Of a stretch of 64,000 nucleotides of DNA, positions 1-8,590 are shown piece after piece. This stretch comes from Candidatus Hydrogenedentota bacterium (GTDB lineage Bacteria > Hydrogenedentota > Hydrogenedentia > Hydrogenedentales > CAILVY01): NCBI GenBank assembly GCA_029565395.1, contig JAKQOG010000127.1, positions 24,381-88,380 on the forward strand, read 5' to 3'. Under the pieces are notes generated by a model. The model was not told the origin of the DNA. It worked only from the letters and a program-made list of their open reading frames with translations, and did no database searches. The translations under genes were made by a program, and so were the position numbers. The first letter of the stretch is position 1. Every line of letters starts with the position of its first letter.

Positions 1-1118
1 CAGTTGCACTCGGATAATACCTTTTCCGCGACGGGCTGAAAGGCGGTGGTGGCTTCTGCGGGATTATCTAGAAATTCGGCGAGGTGTTTCGCCAGAGCTT
101 TATCATCGCCTTTAGGGACGACCCAGCGCGGGTCATTCGCGACCCATTCCGGCAGACCGCCGGTATCGGACACCAGGATGGGCTTACGATAGGGCAGGGC
201 GAGGGTGCCCACGCCGCTTTGCGCGTCGAACTGGACATAGGGCGCCACGACCAAATCCACGGCGGAGAGCAGCACGGGGATTCGCGCTTCCGGAATGAAC
301 TCGAGGAAGAGATGCACGCGATCCGCCAGATGGGCCTCCTCAATTTGTTGTTGGTAGGGAGTCCAATCCATCCACGGCTTTCCGGCGATGACCAGATGCG
401 CCTTGGGATAACGCGCGGATATCTGCGCGAAGGCGTGAAGCAGAATGTCGATTCCTTTGTACGGGCGGATAGTGCCAAAATTGAGGAGAAGGATGGCGTC
501 CTGCGGGAGGCCAAGCTGCTGACGTGCGGCGTCACGCGGCATCGCGCGCGCCTCTGAAAATGCAGCCCCTTGTGGAATTTTGGAGACATGCGCCGAATCC
601 ACTCCATACACGTCGAGGAGTTGCTTTAGATTCTGATCGCTGTGAACGATCAGGTGATCCGCCCAGCGAATGATCCAGCGGGTCGCGCGAATGAATCCGG
701 CACTGGCCTCGTGGGGTAATACGTTATGCACGGACACCACAATCTTCCGGTGCAGCAATTTTGAGATCAGGATCAGGGTAAGCGCGATGGGAAACAGCGG
801 CAGGCTCCACCATTGCACGTGAAGAATATCCGCGCGCGTTCGAATCGCCTGCATAATCCAGCCGAAGGGGTTGTGCCAGGTTAGACGATGGCGGACCGTG
901 AGGTGCGGACCGGTGTTGGTGCGGCCCTTGGGGTCCATGGCGCGTTTTTCGCCCGGAAACAAGAAATTGGGATACATTTTTTTAAAACCGAGCGCGGTCA
1001 CCTCGGCGTAATGAGAAATCGCGGCGGCCAACGGGCCACAATAATCCGGAATGCCTTGAATTTGCGGCGGGAACGATCCCAACATCGTCACGCGGATGCG
1101 CTCATTCCGTTGGTTCAC
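1..1118 (-). CDS. GT4-family glycosyltransferase (partial, C-terminus off window)
   Basis: Retaining GT-B glycosyltransferase, probably transferring a sugar to a surface polysaccharide or lipid carrier at the cytoplasmic membrane. The frame stays open to the window edge (372 codons visible). The N-terminal sheet contains MLGSFPPQIQGI and a later HNVLP segment. The C-terminal nucleotide-sugar region has APYVQFDAQSGVG followed by TGGLPE, typical of GT4. The start is a GTG at 1118 preceded by AGGGAGG about 9 nt upstream; an ATG in another frame nearby hits a stop within six codons. The GTG overlaps the TGA of the upstream gene by 4 bp (GTGA), indicating translational coupling as the last visible gene of the operon that starts at 7310. 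The donor sugar cannot be told from sequence. Confidence 0.85.
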   Translation of the reverse strand, partial: MNQRNERIRVTMLGSFPPQIQGIPDYCGPLAAAISHYAEVTALGFKKMYPNFLFPGEKRAMDPKGRTNTGPHLTVRHRLTWHNPFGWIMQAIRTRADILHVQWWSLPLFPIALTLILISKLLHRKIVVSVHNVLPHEASAGFIRATRWIIRWADHLIVHSDQNLKQLLDVYGVDSAHVSKIPQGAAFSEARAMPRDAARQQLGLPQDAILLLNFGTIRPYKGIDILLHAFAQISARYPKAHLVIAGKPWMDWTPYQQQIEEAHLADRVHLFLEFIPEARIPVLLSAVDLVVAPYVQFDAQSGVGTLALPYRKPILVSDTGGLPEWVANDPRWVVPKGDDKALAKHLAEFLDNPAEATTAFQPVAEKVLSECN

Positions 1119-2233
1119 CCCGGAGAACCTCCCTCCCGGCCTGCCAGTTCCCGGACAATCTGGTCCAATTGTTCCGATACGCGGCCCGGCTGGTATTCGT
1201 TCAATACCGTTTCCCGCGCATGGCGGCCCAATTCCGCGCGAAGCTTGTGATCAAGGAGCAACTGCATCATCGCTTCGGAAAATGCATCTATATCATTATC
1301 CGGGACAATCAACCCGTTGATGCCGTGGGTCAGCGGATAGGCGGCGCTCTGGCATGCCACGATGGCCTGACCCGCCGCCATGGCATTCAACAGCTTGATG
1401 GGATATCCCGACCATGACACGCGCGGCACGGCGAATACGGCATCGCGCGCCAGCACCTTCTGCAGGGAATCAAACCCTGGCGTGTGGATGAGTTCCGCTT
1501 CCGGAAATTCCGCGCGATCCGCCGTGGCGATAAGCAGTTTCGCATTGGCATGTGTCTTCCGGATACGCATCATGGCTCCGAACAGCAGTCCAAGATTCTG
1601 GTAGGAGTCGAGATTGCCCGCGTAGAGCACAGGCGGCATGTCCTTGGTTACGCTGCACGGTTCAAACAAAGCGGCATCCACCATCGGCGGGACGATTTTC
1701 ACCCGCGTATGATCGCAGCCGCGCACGATGAGATGTCCCGCGAGCCGCCGGTGCGGCGTAATGATGCAATCCGCCCGGCGCGGGAAGGTGCGGTCAAGCC
1801 AGCGTCCGAATTTCTCCGGTAGTTTCTTGTGCCGGAAATAATAGGGTAATTCATCGGACATGGCGTTGTGCGCGTGATAGATGATGGGCCGTTTTCCCGC
1901 GGCGAGCGCCACCAGCAGGCCTTCGTAGTTGTTGGCCCACACCACGTCAATCTGTTCGGATTGGATTACCCGGCGCAAGGCGCTCCAAAGCGCAATGTCC
2001 AGGATCGGTTTTACCCAGGATGGCCCCGCCGCGGTGCGCGTATCCCCCGGAATCCTGCGGCACCGGTGAACTTTAAGCCCGTCTTGTTCTTCGCCCAATC
2101 CGTAGCCGTAGACCACCAGATGGACGTCGTGCCCCAGGCGGCGCAAGGCCAGCGCATTCTCGCGCATGAACACTTGCGAGCCTTGCGGCACCGGATAGGG
2201 GCAGGCGCCTACCATGGCAATTCGTAAGGTCAT
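1115..2233 (-). CDS. GT4-family glycosyltransferase
   Basis: Second GT-B glycosyltransferase of the operon, 372 aa. The start begins MTLRIAMVGACPYPVPQGSQ, the usual GT4 N-terminal strand plus glycine loop (PQGSQ). An upstream extension in frame to 2569 is low-complexity antisense sequence of the neighbour and was rejected. The C-terminal half holds PPVLYAGNLDSYQNLG (start of the donor domain) and a C-terminal AMAAGQAIVACQSAAY segment that corresponds to the donor-binding EX7E region. The ATG overlaps the TGA of the phosphodiesterase gene by 4 bp and its own TGA overlaps the GTG of the next glycosyltransferase, so the three are coupled. Likely role: assembly of an extracellular or cell-surface glycan. 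Acceptor and donor are unknown. Confidence 0.88.
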   Translation of the reverse strand: MTLRIAMVGACPYPVPQGSQVFMRENALALRRLGHDVHLVVYGYGLGEEQDGLKVHRCRRIPGDTRTAAGPSWVKPILDIALWSALRRVIQSEQIDVVWANNYEGLLVALAAGKRPIIYHAHNAMSDELPYYFRHKKLPEKFGRWLDRTFPRRADCIITPHRRLAGHLIVRGCDHTRVKIVPPMVDAALFEPCSVTKDMPPVLYAGNLDSYQNLGLLFGAMMRIRKTHANAKLLIATADRAEFPEAELIHTPGFDSLQKVLARDAVFAVPRVSWSGYPIKLLNAMAAGQAIVACQSAAYPLTHGINGLIVPDNDIDAFSEAMMQLLLDHKLRAELGRHARETVLNEYQPGRVSEQLDQIVRELAGREGGSPG

Positions 2234-3810
2234 TCGATGTATCCTAACGCACGCAATCGCGCGGCGAGTATTGCTTCCTCCTCCGCCGAGTATGCTTGTT
2301 CCGAGTCCATTTTGTGATCGATGGAATCTCCCGGGAGTTCCCGGCCCAGGAGCGAATGCCCGTCCATCGGCGGCACTTCCATACCCAGCGTTTGCAATAC
2401 CGTCGGAGCGATATCCTCGATCCGCGCCGCGTGCGCCTCTGATTTCTCTGATAAGAATACCACACCCGCGCCGCGATGTGTCCCGGCGGTGCCGTGTTCC
2501 TTGCCGCCGAATCGCTCCTCCGGCAACAAAGGTTGGATAGGCATGTTTCCCGGCACGCTTTTCCGGCACGTATAGGAATAGCTATTTTTTAGCGCCAGTT
2601 CAAGAATCACATCGGGTGCGTGATCCACATAAGGGCCATGATATAGGGTTTCCCGGGGCCAAGCGTGTTCGACAGGCTCCCAGGACTCCAATTCTCCGCA
2701 GAGTCTCTGTACAAAGGCGGCATATTCTTCCGGTTTGACTTGGCCCTGGGGTTCGCGCCCTCCCAGATTCACATGGATGGACGGAAAATAATTCAATTCT
2801 TCCGACCATGCCGTGGTGCGGGTCCAATCGATGGCCGAAAACCGGGATCGGCTCTCCAGGCGGGCGGCCATTCCCTGAAAATGGCGAAAGAGGGCTCCGC
2901 GCACTCCTGTCGGAATGGTAGTTAACGCGAGTTGCTTTAACAGATTATTTTTGGGCCTGTGAAAGGCCAAATACCCGTGTTCCGCCAGCCATGCGTTTAG
3001 ATGCAGTACCTGATCCCCCGCGCCCCCAAATCCATGGTCGGAAACCACGCCCACGGTCATTTCCGGACCCGCGGCCTCGATGATCCGTCCTACGGCGGCA
3101 TCCAGGCGCATGTAAATGTCACGTATGGCCATAGCGGGCCCTGGGCAATGTCTGGGCGAGGCCGGATCATGAAAAAGCCAGAAATGATGCGCTACGGTGT
3201 CTGATTCCCCGAAGACTACCATGAAAAAGTCCCAAGGTTCGCGAGAAAGCAGGTTGCAGGTGATCTTTTCTTTTATTTCAATGGTGTTAAGCATGGAGCG
3301 CAGTGCATTTTCGTGCCACCCCGCCCCCAGATGGTGTTCCTGGAAATCCGCATAGCGCCACTCCCTCACGTCGGGATAGAGCGTGGGGGGGAATACGCAC
3401 GAGCGTTCCGGGCGCGTCGCCACCGGGGAATCAAATCCGGAAACCATGAATCCGTTGACTGTTTCCGGGGGATAGGTTCCCGGGACGCCTAAAATGCCCA
3501 CCCGTTTACCTGCTTCTGACGCCAGATTCCATATCGCGGGCGTTTTACGGAAGGTGCTGTTAAGAAAACGGATCTGGTAGGTCCCTCGTATCAATTCCGT
3601 AAAATCGAATACGCCGTGCCTGCCTGGATTAACCCCCGTCACGCATGAGTTCCATGCGGGAAAGGTGATGGGGGGGCAGGTACTGGCGAGCGGCAGATAG
3701 GTTCCTCTTTCGCTCAGCCGGCTTAAGTTCGGCAGGTGTCCTTCGCCCATCCATTGCTCTGTCAGCGAGGGTTCCGCGCCATCCAAGCCTATGAGTAGAA
3801 AACGGCCCAT
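2230..3810 (-). CDS. Alkaline-phosphatase-superfamily phosphodiesterase/phosphotransferase
   Basis: A 526-aa protein of the type I phosphodiesterase / nucleotide pyrophosphatase family (PF01663-like). It begins MGRFLLIGLDGAEP, carrying the first metal-binding Asp. PPITFPAW supplies the likely Thr nucleophile, GESDTVAHHFW and VSDHGFG supply further Asp/His metal ligands, and HGTAGTHRGAG near the C-terminus the last His. No signal peptide is seen, so it is either cytoplasmic or exported by another route. An in-frame extension upstream to 3855 runs into the previous gene; ATG at 3810 sits 13 bp after the methyltransferase stop. In glycan operons such enzymes are often phosphoglycan or phosphonate-type transferases or hydrolases; the substrate here is inferred only from the glycosyltransferase context. 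Confidence 0.85.
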   Translation of the reverse strand: MGRFLLIGLDGAEPSLTEQWMGEGHLPNLSRLSERGTYLPLASTCPPITFPAWNSCVTGVNPGRHGVFDFTELIRGTYQIRFLNSTFRKTPAIWNLASEAGKRVGILGVPGTYPPETVNGFMVSGFDSPVATRPERSCVFPPTLYPDVREWRYADFQEHHLGAGWHENALRSMLNTIEIKEKITCNLLSREPWDFFMVVFGESDTVAHHFWLFHDPASPRHCPGPAMAIRDIYMRLDAAVGRIIEAAGPEMTVGVVSDHGFGGAGDQVLHLNAWLAEHGYLAFHRPKNNLLKQLALTTIPTGVRGALFRHFQGMAARLESRSRFSAIDWTRTTAWSEELNYFPSIHVNLGGREPQGQVKPEEYAAFVQRLCGELESWEPVEHAWPRETLYHGPYVDHAPDVILELALKNSYSYTCRKSVPGNMPIQPLLPEERFGGKEHGTAGTHRGAGVVFLSEKSEAHAARIEDIAPTVLQTLGMEVPPMDGHSLLGRELPGDSIDHKMDSEQAYSAEEEAILAARLRALGYIE

Positions 3811-3823
3811 ACGCGTGTCCGGT

Positions 3824-4675
3824 TTATTCTTTGCGCAACACGAAAATATGTCCAATGACGAGGGGCCAATGTTCCCCGGCCACCGCCCAGCCCAGGCGGT
3901 TTACTCGTTCGAGAATACGTTGCATCCAGCCGTTCACGCCTGCTTCCCGCGCCTGAGGCATTGGGCGGATTTCCAGGCATTGGAATCCATGACTTGCGGC
4001 CAGTTTTCGCATGCCTTCCAACGAAAAAAGAGCGACGTGCCACGGGGGGCAAAATACCTGATGCAACTGGGGCAAGGGTTTTGTCATATTCCCCAGGCGG
4101 AAACACTGTCCCATTAATTCCGCAAAAGGGGCCGTTGGTTGCGTGCTCACCACCAGACCTCCCGGTTTCAGGAGTTCTCTGGCGTGTTCCAGCCAGTCGT
4201 GATGATTGACCAGATGTTCGAATACGCTTGAAAGCACAATCACATCGTAGGAACGGCCTTTCACTGTGAACAGACTGGGGCCAATTACTTCCAGACCCTG
4301 CCGGCGGCAATAGTCCGCCATGTCATTGGAGGGTTCGACGGCCTGATAGGTATAGCCGCTGGCCAGCAGTTCCTCGCCGACGCCTCCCCATCCTGGTCCT
4401 GCCTCTAAAACGAGACCCTGGCGGCAATGGGTTTTTATGGCGGCTATTACAGCCTGGTAGTGATTGAAATAAACCTTGCGGGAATAGGCCGCATTGCTGG
4501 GAATGTGTCCAGAGGACGCATACTTTTCTGCATATGCTTGTTCCAGGAATTGTTCGGTGGGCAACGGCACAAGTTGAAGACTGGCGCACCGTTCACAGCG
4601 ATGATAGGCATAGCCGTCCCGATCCCCAAAAAGCGCGAGTTCCCCTTCACATGCGATGCAGCGTTCTTGTCCCAT
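3824..4675 (-). CDS. Class I SAM-dependent methyltransferase with N-terminal zinc ribbon
   Basis: A 283-aa protein. Residues 6-30 form a zinc ribbon with two CxxC pairs (C6/C9 and C27/C30), as in methyltransferases of sugar-modifying clusters. Residues 88-97 give the SAM-binding motif I (LVLEAGPGWG), followed by DVIVLSSVFEHL for the acidic and post-motif region. It fits a Methyltransf_23-type fold. ATG 4675 starts exactly at the zinc ribbon; an in-frame GTG fifteen bases further upstream is possible. It lies in the same-strand operon, 130 bp after the spermidine-synthase-like gene and 13 bp before the phosphodiesterase, so it probably methylates a sugar or nucleotide sugar of the polysaccharide pathway. 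The exact substrate is not visible. Confidence 0.86.
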   Translation of the reverse strand: MGQERCIACEGELALFGDRDGYAYHRCERCASLQLVPLPTEQFLEQAYAEKYASSGHIPSNAAYSRKVYFNHYQAVIAAIKTHCRQGLVLEAGPGWGGVGEELLASGYTYQAVEPSNDMADYCRRQGLEVIGPSLFTVKGRSYDVIVLSSVFEHLVNHHDWLEHARELLKPGGLVVSTQPTAPFAELMGQCFRLGNMTKPLPQLHQVFCPPWHVALFSLEGMRKLAASHGFQCLEIRPMPQAREAGVNGWMQRILERVNRLGWAVAGEHWPLVIGHIFVLRKE

Positions 4676-4805
4676 GGCTCGATTACTCACTTCTGGTGCC
4701 GTCTTTTTTAAAAAGCAGATCCTGCTCCAATTGTAGCAGACCCATGAAAGTAAGGGCGAGTTCCACCGCATCCGGCGCAAGAGGCAGGAGCTGTGTTGGG
4801 ATCTG

Positions 4806-7310
4806 TTATTCCGGCAATCCTGAAGGAGCGTCCGGAAAACGCAGCAGGGCGATCATGGCGAGGAAATAGACGCCGGTAGCCGCGAGGATATTGAGGTTGA
4901 ACCCGATCCCCATGGCCGTGACTACCACGAGAACCGAACCGAGTACGGAGGCTGCGCCGTTCACCCCCCATGCCCAGGGAATTACCTGGGGATGGATCCG
5001 GCGCACGATGGATAATCCCGACACCAGCGGCATGCCCATAAAAAAAGCCATGGGGGCGAGGAGCAGCACGGTGGCTGCAATGCGGACAGGGAATGGGAGT
5101 CCCAGCATCAGCCGGAGCACGGGGCCGAGAAAGAACAAACTGAGGAGGCTTAGCGCGATGATGGCGGTGATGCTTATCTTCATGGCCCGCTCTGGCGGCA
5201 GCCAGCCTTTGGAAAGCACATAGCTGCCCAAGCCCGCGAATACCAGGAAGGCGGTGAGGGTGACGGAAACAGAGTAAATGGGGCTTCCCAGGAAGAGCAC
5301 GAATTTCTGCATGAAGGAAAGCTCGATCATCATGAAACCAAACCCGATGAACATGAAGTAGCAGACCGCGCGCCACGCGCCCGTCACGCGCAACCCTTGG
5401 CGGTGCATGAACCCGAGCGGGAGGAAAACGAGTATCGTCTGCCAGGCGATGGCCAGCACTGCGAGAAGAAGAATGCTCAGCAGGCCAATGTTGCGTTCCG
5501 GCCCTTCCACTTCCTGAGGTTTTATGGAAAGCGCGTTTTCACTGCCCAGTTTAAAGAATTTATAGAAATAGGGTTTATCATCCGTTATGGGGGTGACATC
5601 ATAGGGGTATTCCTGATGGAACTGTTCCACGGTTCCCGCTTTCAGATGTTGGAAAAAATCAACGTAGTGGTTGGTGGATCCGTCAGAATAGAGAAGGTTT
5701 TTTTCATCAAAGCCGGGCAGGTAGTGCACAGGCATCTTGATGCGTTGGCCAAGGTCCCGGTAGGCTTGCACCTCCTCCGGGGTAAAGGGGCTTTTTTTGC
5801 AGAGAATCGCGGGCCATCCTTGGTCTTGAGGGGGCGGATTTTCCGTAACAATGATATGATTCCAGGGTTCCTTGATGCCCCTTCGGAACATTGATTCACA
5901 GGCAACCGTGACAAGGCGCATGATTTCGCGGGGCGGGTCCAGCGAACGTCTTGAAAGGGCGATCACGCCGTCGTCTTCGACATGTTCAAAGTAGTCATCA
6001 AAGGCTTCAATCGTAAACAGGTAGTTTTCCGCCAGGAGGAAGGCGCCGCGTGCGAGCGCGGCCGCCTCGGTGTCTACCGCGGTCAATTGGATAAGATCAT
6101 ATTTTTCGCGGGAATTATGGACGAAACTGCGGCCTTCACCGGCGAGTATTCGGACATTGGGCGCGTTGCACATCTGGTTGAGATAGCCGCTAAACCGGTT
6201 GGTCACGACATTCACGATGTCGGGGTTTATTTCGACTCCCGTTATGCTTTTGGCGCCGTTGAGCAGGCCGAGTTCGATATCCCGCCCGCCACCCACGCCG
6301 ATCACCAGCACCTTGGGATTTTTTTTGATGAGATAGGCACGGCCATGCAAGGAATAGAGGAAGGCCTCGGTGTTCTTCAGCACTTCCCATTCTTGAGGTG
6401 TTGGCCCTTTATAAATGCGGGCCGAGCCGCTGCCGTCGGTGAATACCATCCGATACGGCCGGATTCCTACCCCCGCCGTATCCGATGTGTAGGTGGGGCA
6501 TTCGGTAACATCGGTGCGGCCCAGGGCGTTCCACTGGCTATAGATGATGCGTGCCTGCGGGAAGAACTTGGGGTTGGTCCGGTAGGCCAGCACTTTTTCC
6601 GGATCCATCGCGATGTGGATGATGCGGTTGCTATGGGGAAGTGCGGCGGCCAACACCACCGCGGCTATGAGTCCCAAAAGAAAAGACGAGGGCCGGAAAG
6701 GGCGTGCAGAGAAGGCGGCGGCGGCGGCGGATGCTATGATCGCCGAAAGAACGGCCACGCCTTCTCCCCCCAGGGGCTTGATGACAAACGCGAAGAGCAC
6801 GCACCCCATCCCCGACCCTATCAGATTGAGGGCATAGAACCACCCCAGCCGGCCGGGGGCTGCGAGAAATGTTGCGCCAATGGCCATTGAGGCAAACAGA
6901 AAGGGCAGCGCCAGCAAAGAAAAGAAGATAAGCAACAGGACCAGTTGGCGCGGATGTTCAAAGACGTGGAAGCTGGAAATGGGGTGGTTGCCAATGAACC
7001 ATAATCCGGCGATGGTGGACAGGGCAAAGCAGAGGCAAAAAAAAGCTAAGACAGGGCCTGTCCAGGATGCCGGTTTTACGGGGAAAATGGCCAGCAGCGC
7101 CCCGCCAATGCCGAAACCGAGCATGGCCAGGGTTACGGCGGTATACACCAGGCTGGGCCAAAGGGTGATGGCGAGAATGCGCACTTGCATCACTTCAAGC
7201 AAGAGCGTAGCGATGGAAAGAAGGAATAATCCGGCGGAAAAAGACGTCCCGGCGGGATTATATATCCGCACCCCATTGTCCTGGTCCAGTTTGTTACCGG
7301 CGCGAAGCAT
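4806..7310 (-). CDS. Membrane-embedded spermidine/spermine synthase-like protein
   Basis: An 834-aa polytopic protein. Roughly residues 25-240 contain multiple hydrophobic helices, starting with FSAGLFLLSIATLLLE. Residues about 250-600 hold a soluble Rossmann domain with VLVIGVGGGRDIELG and TGVEIN, the SAM or decarboxylated-SAM site of spermidine synthases. About five more helices follow (GLLSILLLAVLAIAW onward). Such TM-fused spermidine-synthase-like proteins are common in environmental bacteria but their reaction is not established; true polyamine synthesis should not be assumed. ATG 7310 is preceded by GGAG at about 11 nt. It is the first gene of the minus-strand operon ending at the window's left edge, with no clear promoter matched. 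Confidence 0.82.
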   Translation of the reverse strand: MLRAGNKLDQDNGVRIYNPAGTSFSAGLFLLSIATLLLEVMQVRILAITLWPSLVYTAVTLAMLGFGIGGALLAIFPVKPASWTGPVLAFFCLCFALSTIAGLWFIGNHPISSFHVFEHPRQLVLLLIFFSLLALPFLFASMAIGATFLAAPGRLGWFYALNLIGSGMGCVLFAFVIKPLGGEGVAVLSAIIASAAAAAFSARPFRPSSFLLGLIAAVVLAAALPHSNRIIHIAMDPEKVLAYRTNPKFFPQARIIYSQWNALGRTDVTECPTYTSDTAGVGIRPYRMVFTDGSGSARIYKGPTPQEWEVLKNTEAFLYSLHGRAYLIKKNPKVLVIGVGGGRDIELGLLNGAKSITGVEINPDIVNVVTNRFSGYLNQMCNAPNVRILAGEGRSFVHNSREKYDLIQLTAVDTEAAALARGAFLLAENYLFTIEAFDDYFEHVEDDGVIALSRRSLDPPREIMRLVTVACESMFRRGIKEPWNHIIVTENPPPQDQGWPAILCKKSPFTPEEVQAYRDLGQRIKMPVHYLPGFDEKNLLYSDGSTNHYVDFFQHLKAGTVEQFHQEYPYDVTPITDDKPYFYKFFKLGSENALSIKPQEVEGPERNIGLLSILLLAVLAIAWQTILVFLPLGFMHRQGLRVTGAWRAVCYFMFIGFGFMMIELSFMQKFVLFLGSPIYSVSVTLTAFLVFAGLGSYVLSKGWLPPERAMKISITAIIALSLLSLFFLGPVLRLMLGLPFPVRIAATVLLLAPMAFFMGMPLVSGLSIVRRIHPQVIPWAWGVNGAASVLGSVLVVVTAMGIGFNLNILAATGVYFLAMIALLRFPDAPSGLPE

Positions 7311-7393
7311 GCTACATCATTCTCCAAAAGATTATTATTGACATACCTGGACATGCGGGAAAATGGGATTGACTAATGGGACAGCAGCTCCGC

Positions 7394-7528
7394 ATGGCCA
7401 TGCCGGAGGGAATCATAGCAGACCGCTTCGCAGGTTGCAAAAGGACGCTGTTTATAAAAGAGGAATGGGACCTAATTAGGACGTATTACGACCAAATAGG
7501 CGTGGAACGGGCATGGGCGGAGAGGTAA
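7394..7528 (+). CDS. Possible 44-aa small protein
   Basis: A short open frame in a 430-bp intergenic stretch, with a mixed, protein-like composition (several Trp, Glu and Arg, for example EEWDLIRTYYDQ). No good Shine-Dalgarno precedes the ATG, which lies inside a 12-bp palindrome (GCATGGCCATGC, 7392-7403). No family is recognised. It could be chance or a remnant of a longer gene. Confidence 0.22.
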   Translation: MAMPEGIIADRFAGCKRTLFIKEEWDLIRTYYDQIGVERAWAER

Positions 7529-7589
7529 TATTTCCGGTGCTTATTAAGAATCATTCCTAATAACGACAGAGTTAAAGAAAATAAAAAAC

Positions 7590-7618
7590 TTGACTTTCAG
7601 ACTTGTTTGTGATACAAA
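7590..7618 (+). promoter_or_regulatory. Sigma-70-type promoter for the secreted protein gene
   Basis: TTGACT (7590-7595), a 17-nt spacer, then TACAAA (7613-7618). Predicted transcription start is near 7625, leaving about 118 nt of leader before ATG 7743. The same TTGAC(N)-17-TACAA(N) layout recurs at two other loci in this window, which supports it. Confidence 0.6.
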
Positions 7619-7627
7619 CTAGTTAGG

Positions 7628-7707
7628 CGGTTAGAAGTAACCGTGGAGTTGAATAGGTCCCGAAATGCTGTATTCCCTGACCGTTTCAGGGTTAAGCCGA
7701 AAGGTTT
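7628..7707 (+). promoter_or_regulatory. Three-hairpin 5' leader
   Basis: Three consecutive stem-loops lie between the predicted transcription start and the Shine-Dalgarno. They are CGGTT/AACCG (7628-7643), CCCTGA/TCAGGG with a 5-nt loop (7675-7691), and AAGCC/GGTTT closed by a GAAA tetraloop (7694-7707). No match to a known riboswitch consensus was recognised. The leader may stabilise the mRNA or act as a regulator. Confidence 0.4.
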
Positions 7708-7742
7708 TACAGATTTCATAACGAAGGGAGGTGAAAGAAGAA

Positions 7743-8414
7743 ATGAAGAAACTGACTATCGCTACGATTCTTATGGTGGTAGGAGCCGCGATTGCATTCG
7801 GCAGTTCGTTGGGCGTTCCGTGGTTTGCCGACAATGCTCCAGAGAAGAACGAGATTCCGGGTATCAATCAAGGATACACGGCCCTTGTAACGCTGAAGAG
7901 CAATGTCGCTCACACACTGACATGCACTATTCTGTATTTCAATCAGGGTGGTGTGGCCCTGGGTCCGTGGGCGCCGTACAACACGTTCACGATTGCTCCG
8001 CAGTCATCGTTGGCGTTCCGTCCAGTGGCGATTGACCCGGACGGCGGTACGATTGACCCGCGCACGGGTGAATATCCGACTGCCTTTGGCGGACAGGAAG
8101 GTAATCAGGCCGTATTGGTGCCGAATCGTCCGAGGAGCACCAACTCGACAGAGGTACTGCTTGATGCGAATGGAGATCCCATTCTGAATCCGTGGGCTGA
8201 CAATGCACCACTGGTTGACATGAAAAAGAATGGTGGTATCCAGGTTTCCTGGGATGGTGGTGCGACAGACATCCAAGGGACGTATGCCGCATTCCTGACA
8301 GCGCTTGACTACACCAAGCACAATCCGTATGACACGATCGCGGACAATCCGGCAACGGATCCGGTAGTGACGATGTCGTATGGTCACTTGCTACCGCCAG
8401 GATTCAGCGAATAA
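7743..8414 (+). CDS. Secreted protein of unknown function
   Basis: A 223-aa product starting with a clear Sec signal peptide (MKKLTIATILMVVGAAIAFG). The mature part is rich in Pro, Asn, Asp and Thr, has a single Cys, and lacks Cys-rich or catalytic signatures; it looks like a small beta-rich extracellular or periplasmic protein. ATG 7743 is chosen because GGGAGGTG lies 9 nt upstream; an in-frame GTG at 7731 is part of that ribosome-binding site. The gene stands alone, with its own promoter and hairpin leader upstream and a strong terminator 40 bp downstream, which suggests a monocistronic and perhaps abundant transcript. No family was recognised. Confidence 0.8.
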   Translation: MKKLTIATILMVVGAAIAFGSSLGVPWFADNAPEKNEIPGINQGYTALVTLKSNVAHTLTCTILYFNQGGVALGPWAPYNTFTIAPQSSLAFRPVAIDPDGGTIDPRTGEYPTAFGGQEGNQAVLVPNRPRSTNSTEVLLDANGDPILNPWADNAPLVDMKKNGGIQVSWDGGATDIQGTYAAFLTALDYTKHNPYDTIADNPATDPVVTMSYGHLLPPGFSE

Positions 8415-8450
8415 TATCGCTCGGTAGCCAAGTACAATTGAGAACGACGT

Positions 8451-8488
8451 GAGGCGGGAATGTCGCGTGACATGCTCGCCTTTTTTTT
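8451..8488 (+). terminator. Rho-independent terminator
   Basis: GGCG, a mismatch, ATGTC, loop GCGT, GACAT and CGCC, followed directly by eight T residues. It ends the secreted-protein transcript and insulates the next gene. Confidence 0.85.
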
Positions 8489-8590
8489 ATTTCTTTCACC
8501 GGGCGGATCTTGTCTAGAACCTTGCGGGAGAGGCAAAATAGGGGGTGCCGTTTTCATTGTTTCATATACGCGATCAGGAGTTGAGGCTGG

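Noticed and set aside
4806..7310. True polyamine biosynthesis enzyme
   Set aside because: Only a spermidine-synthase-like domain inside a polytopic membrane protein; no polyamine pathway neighbours, so the specific reaction was not claimed.
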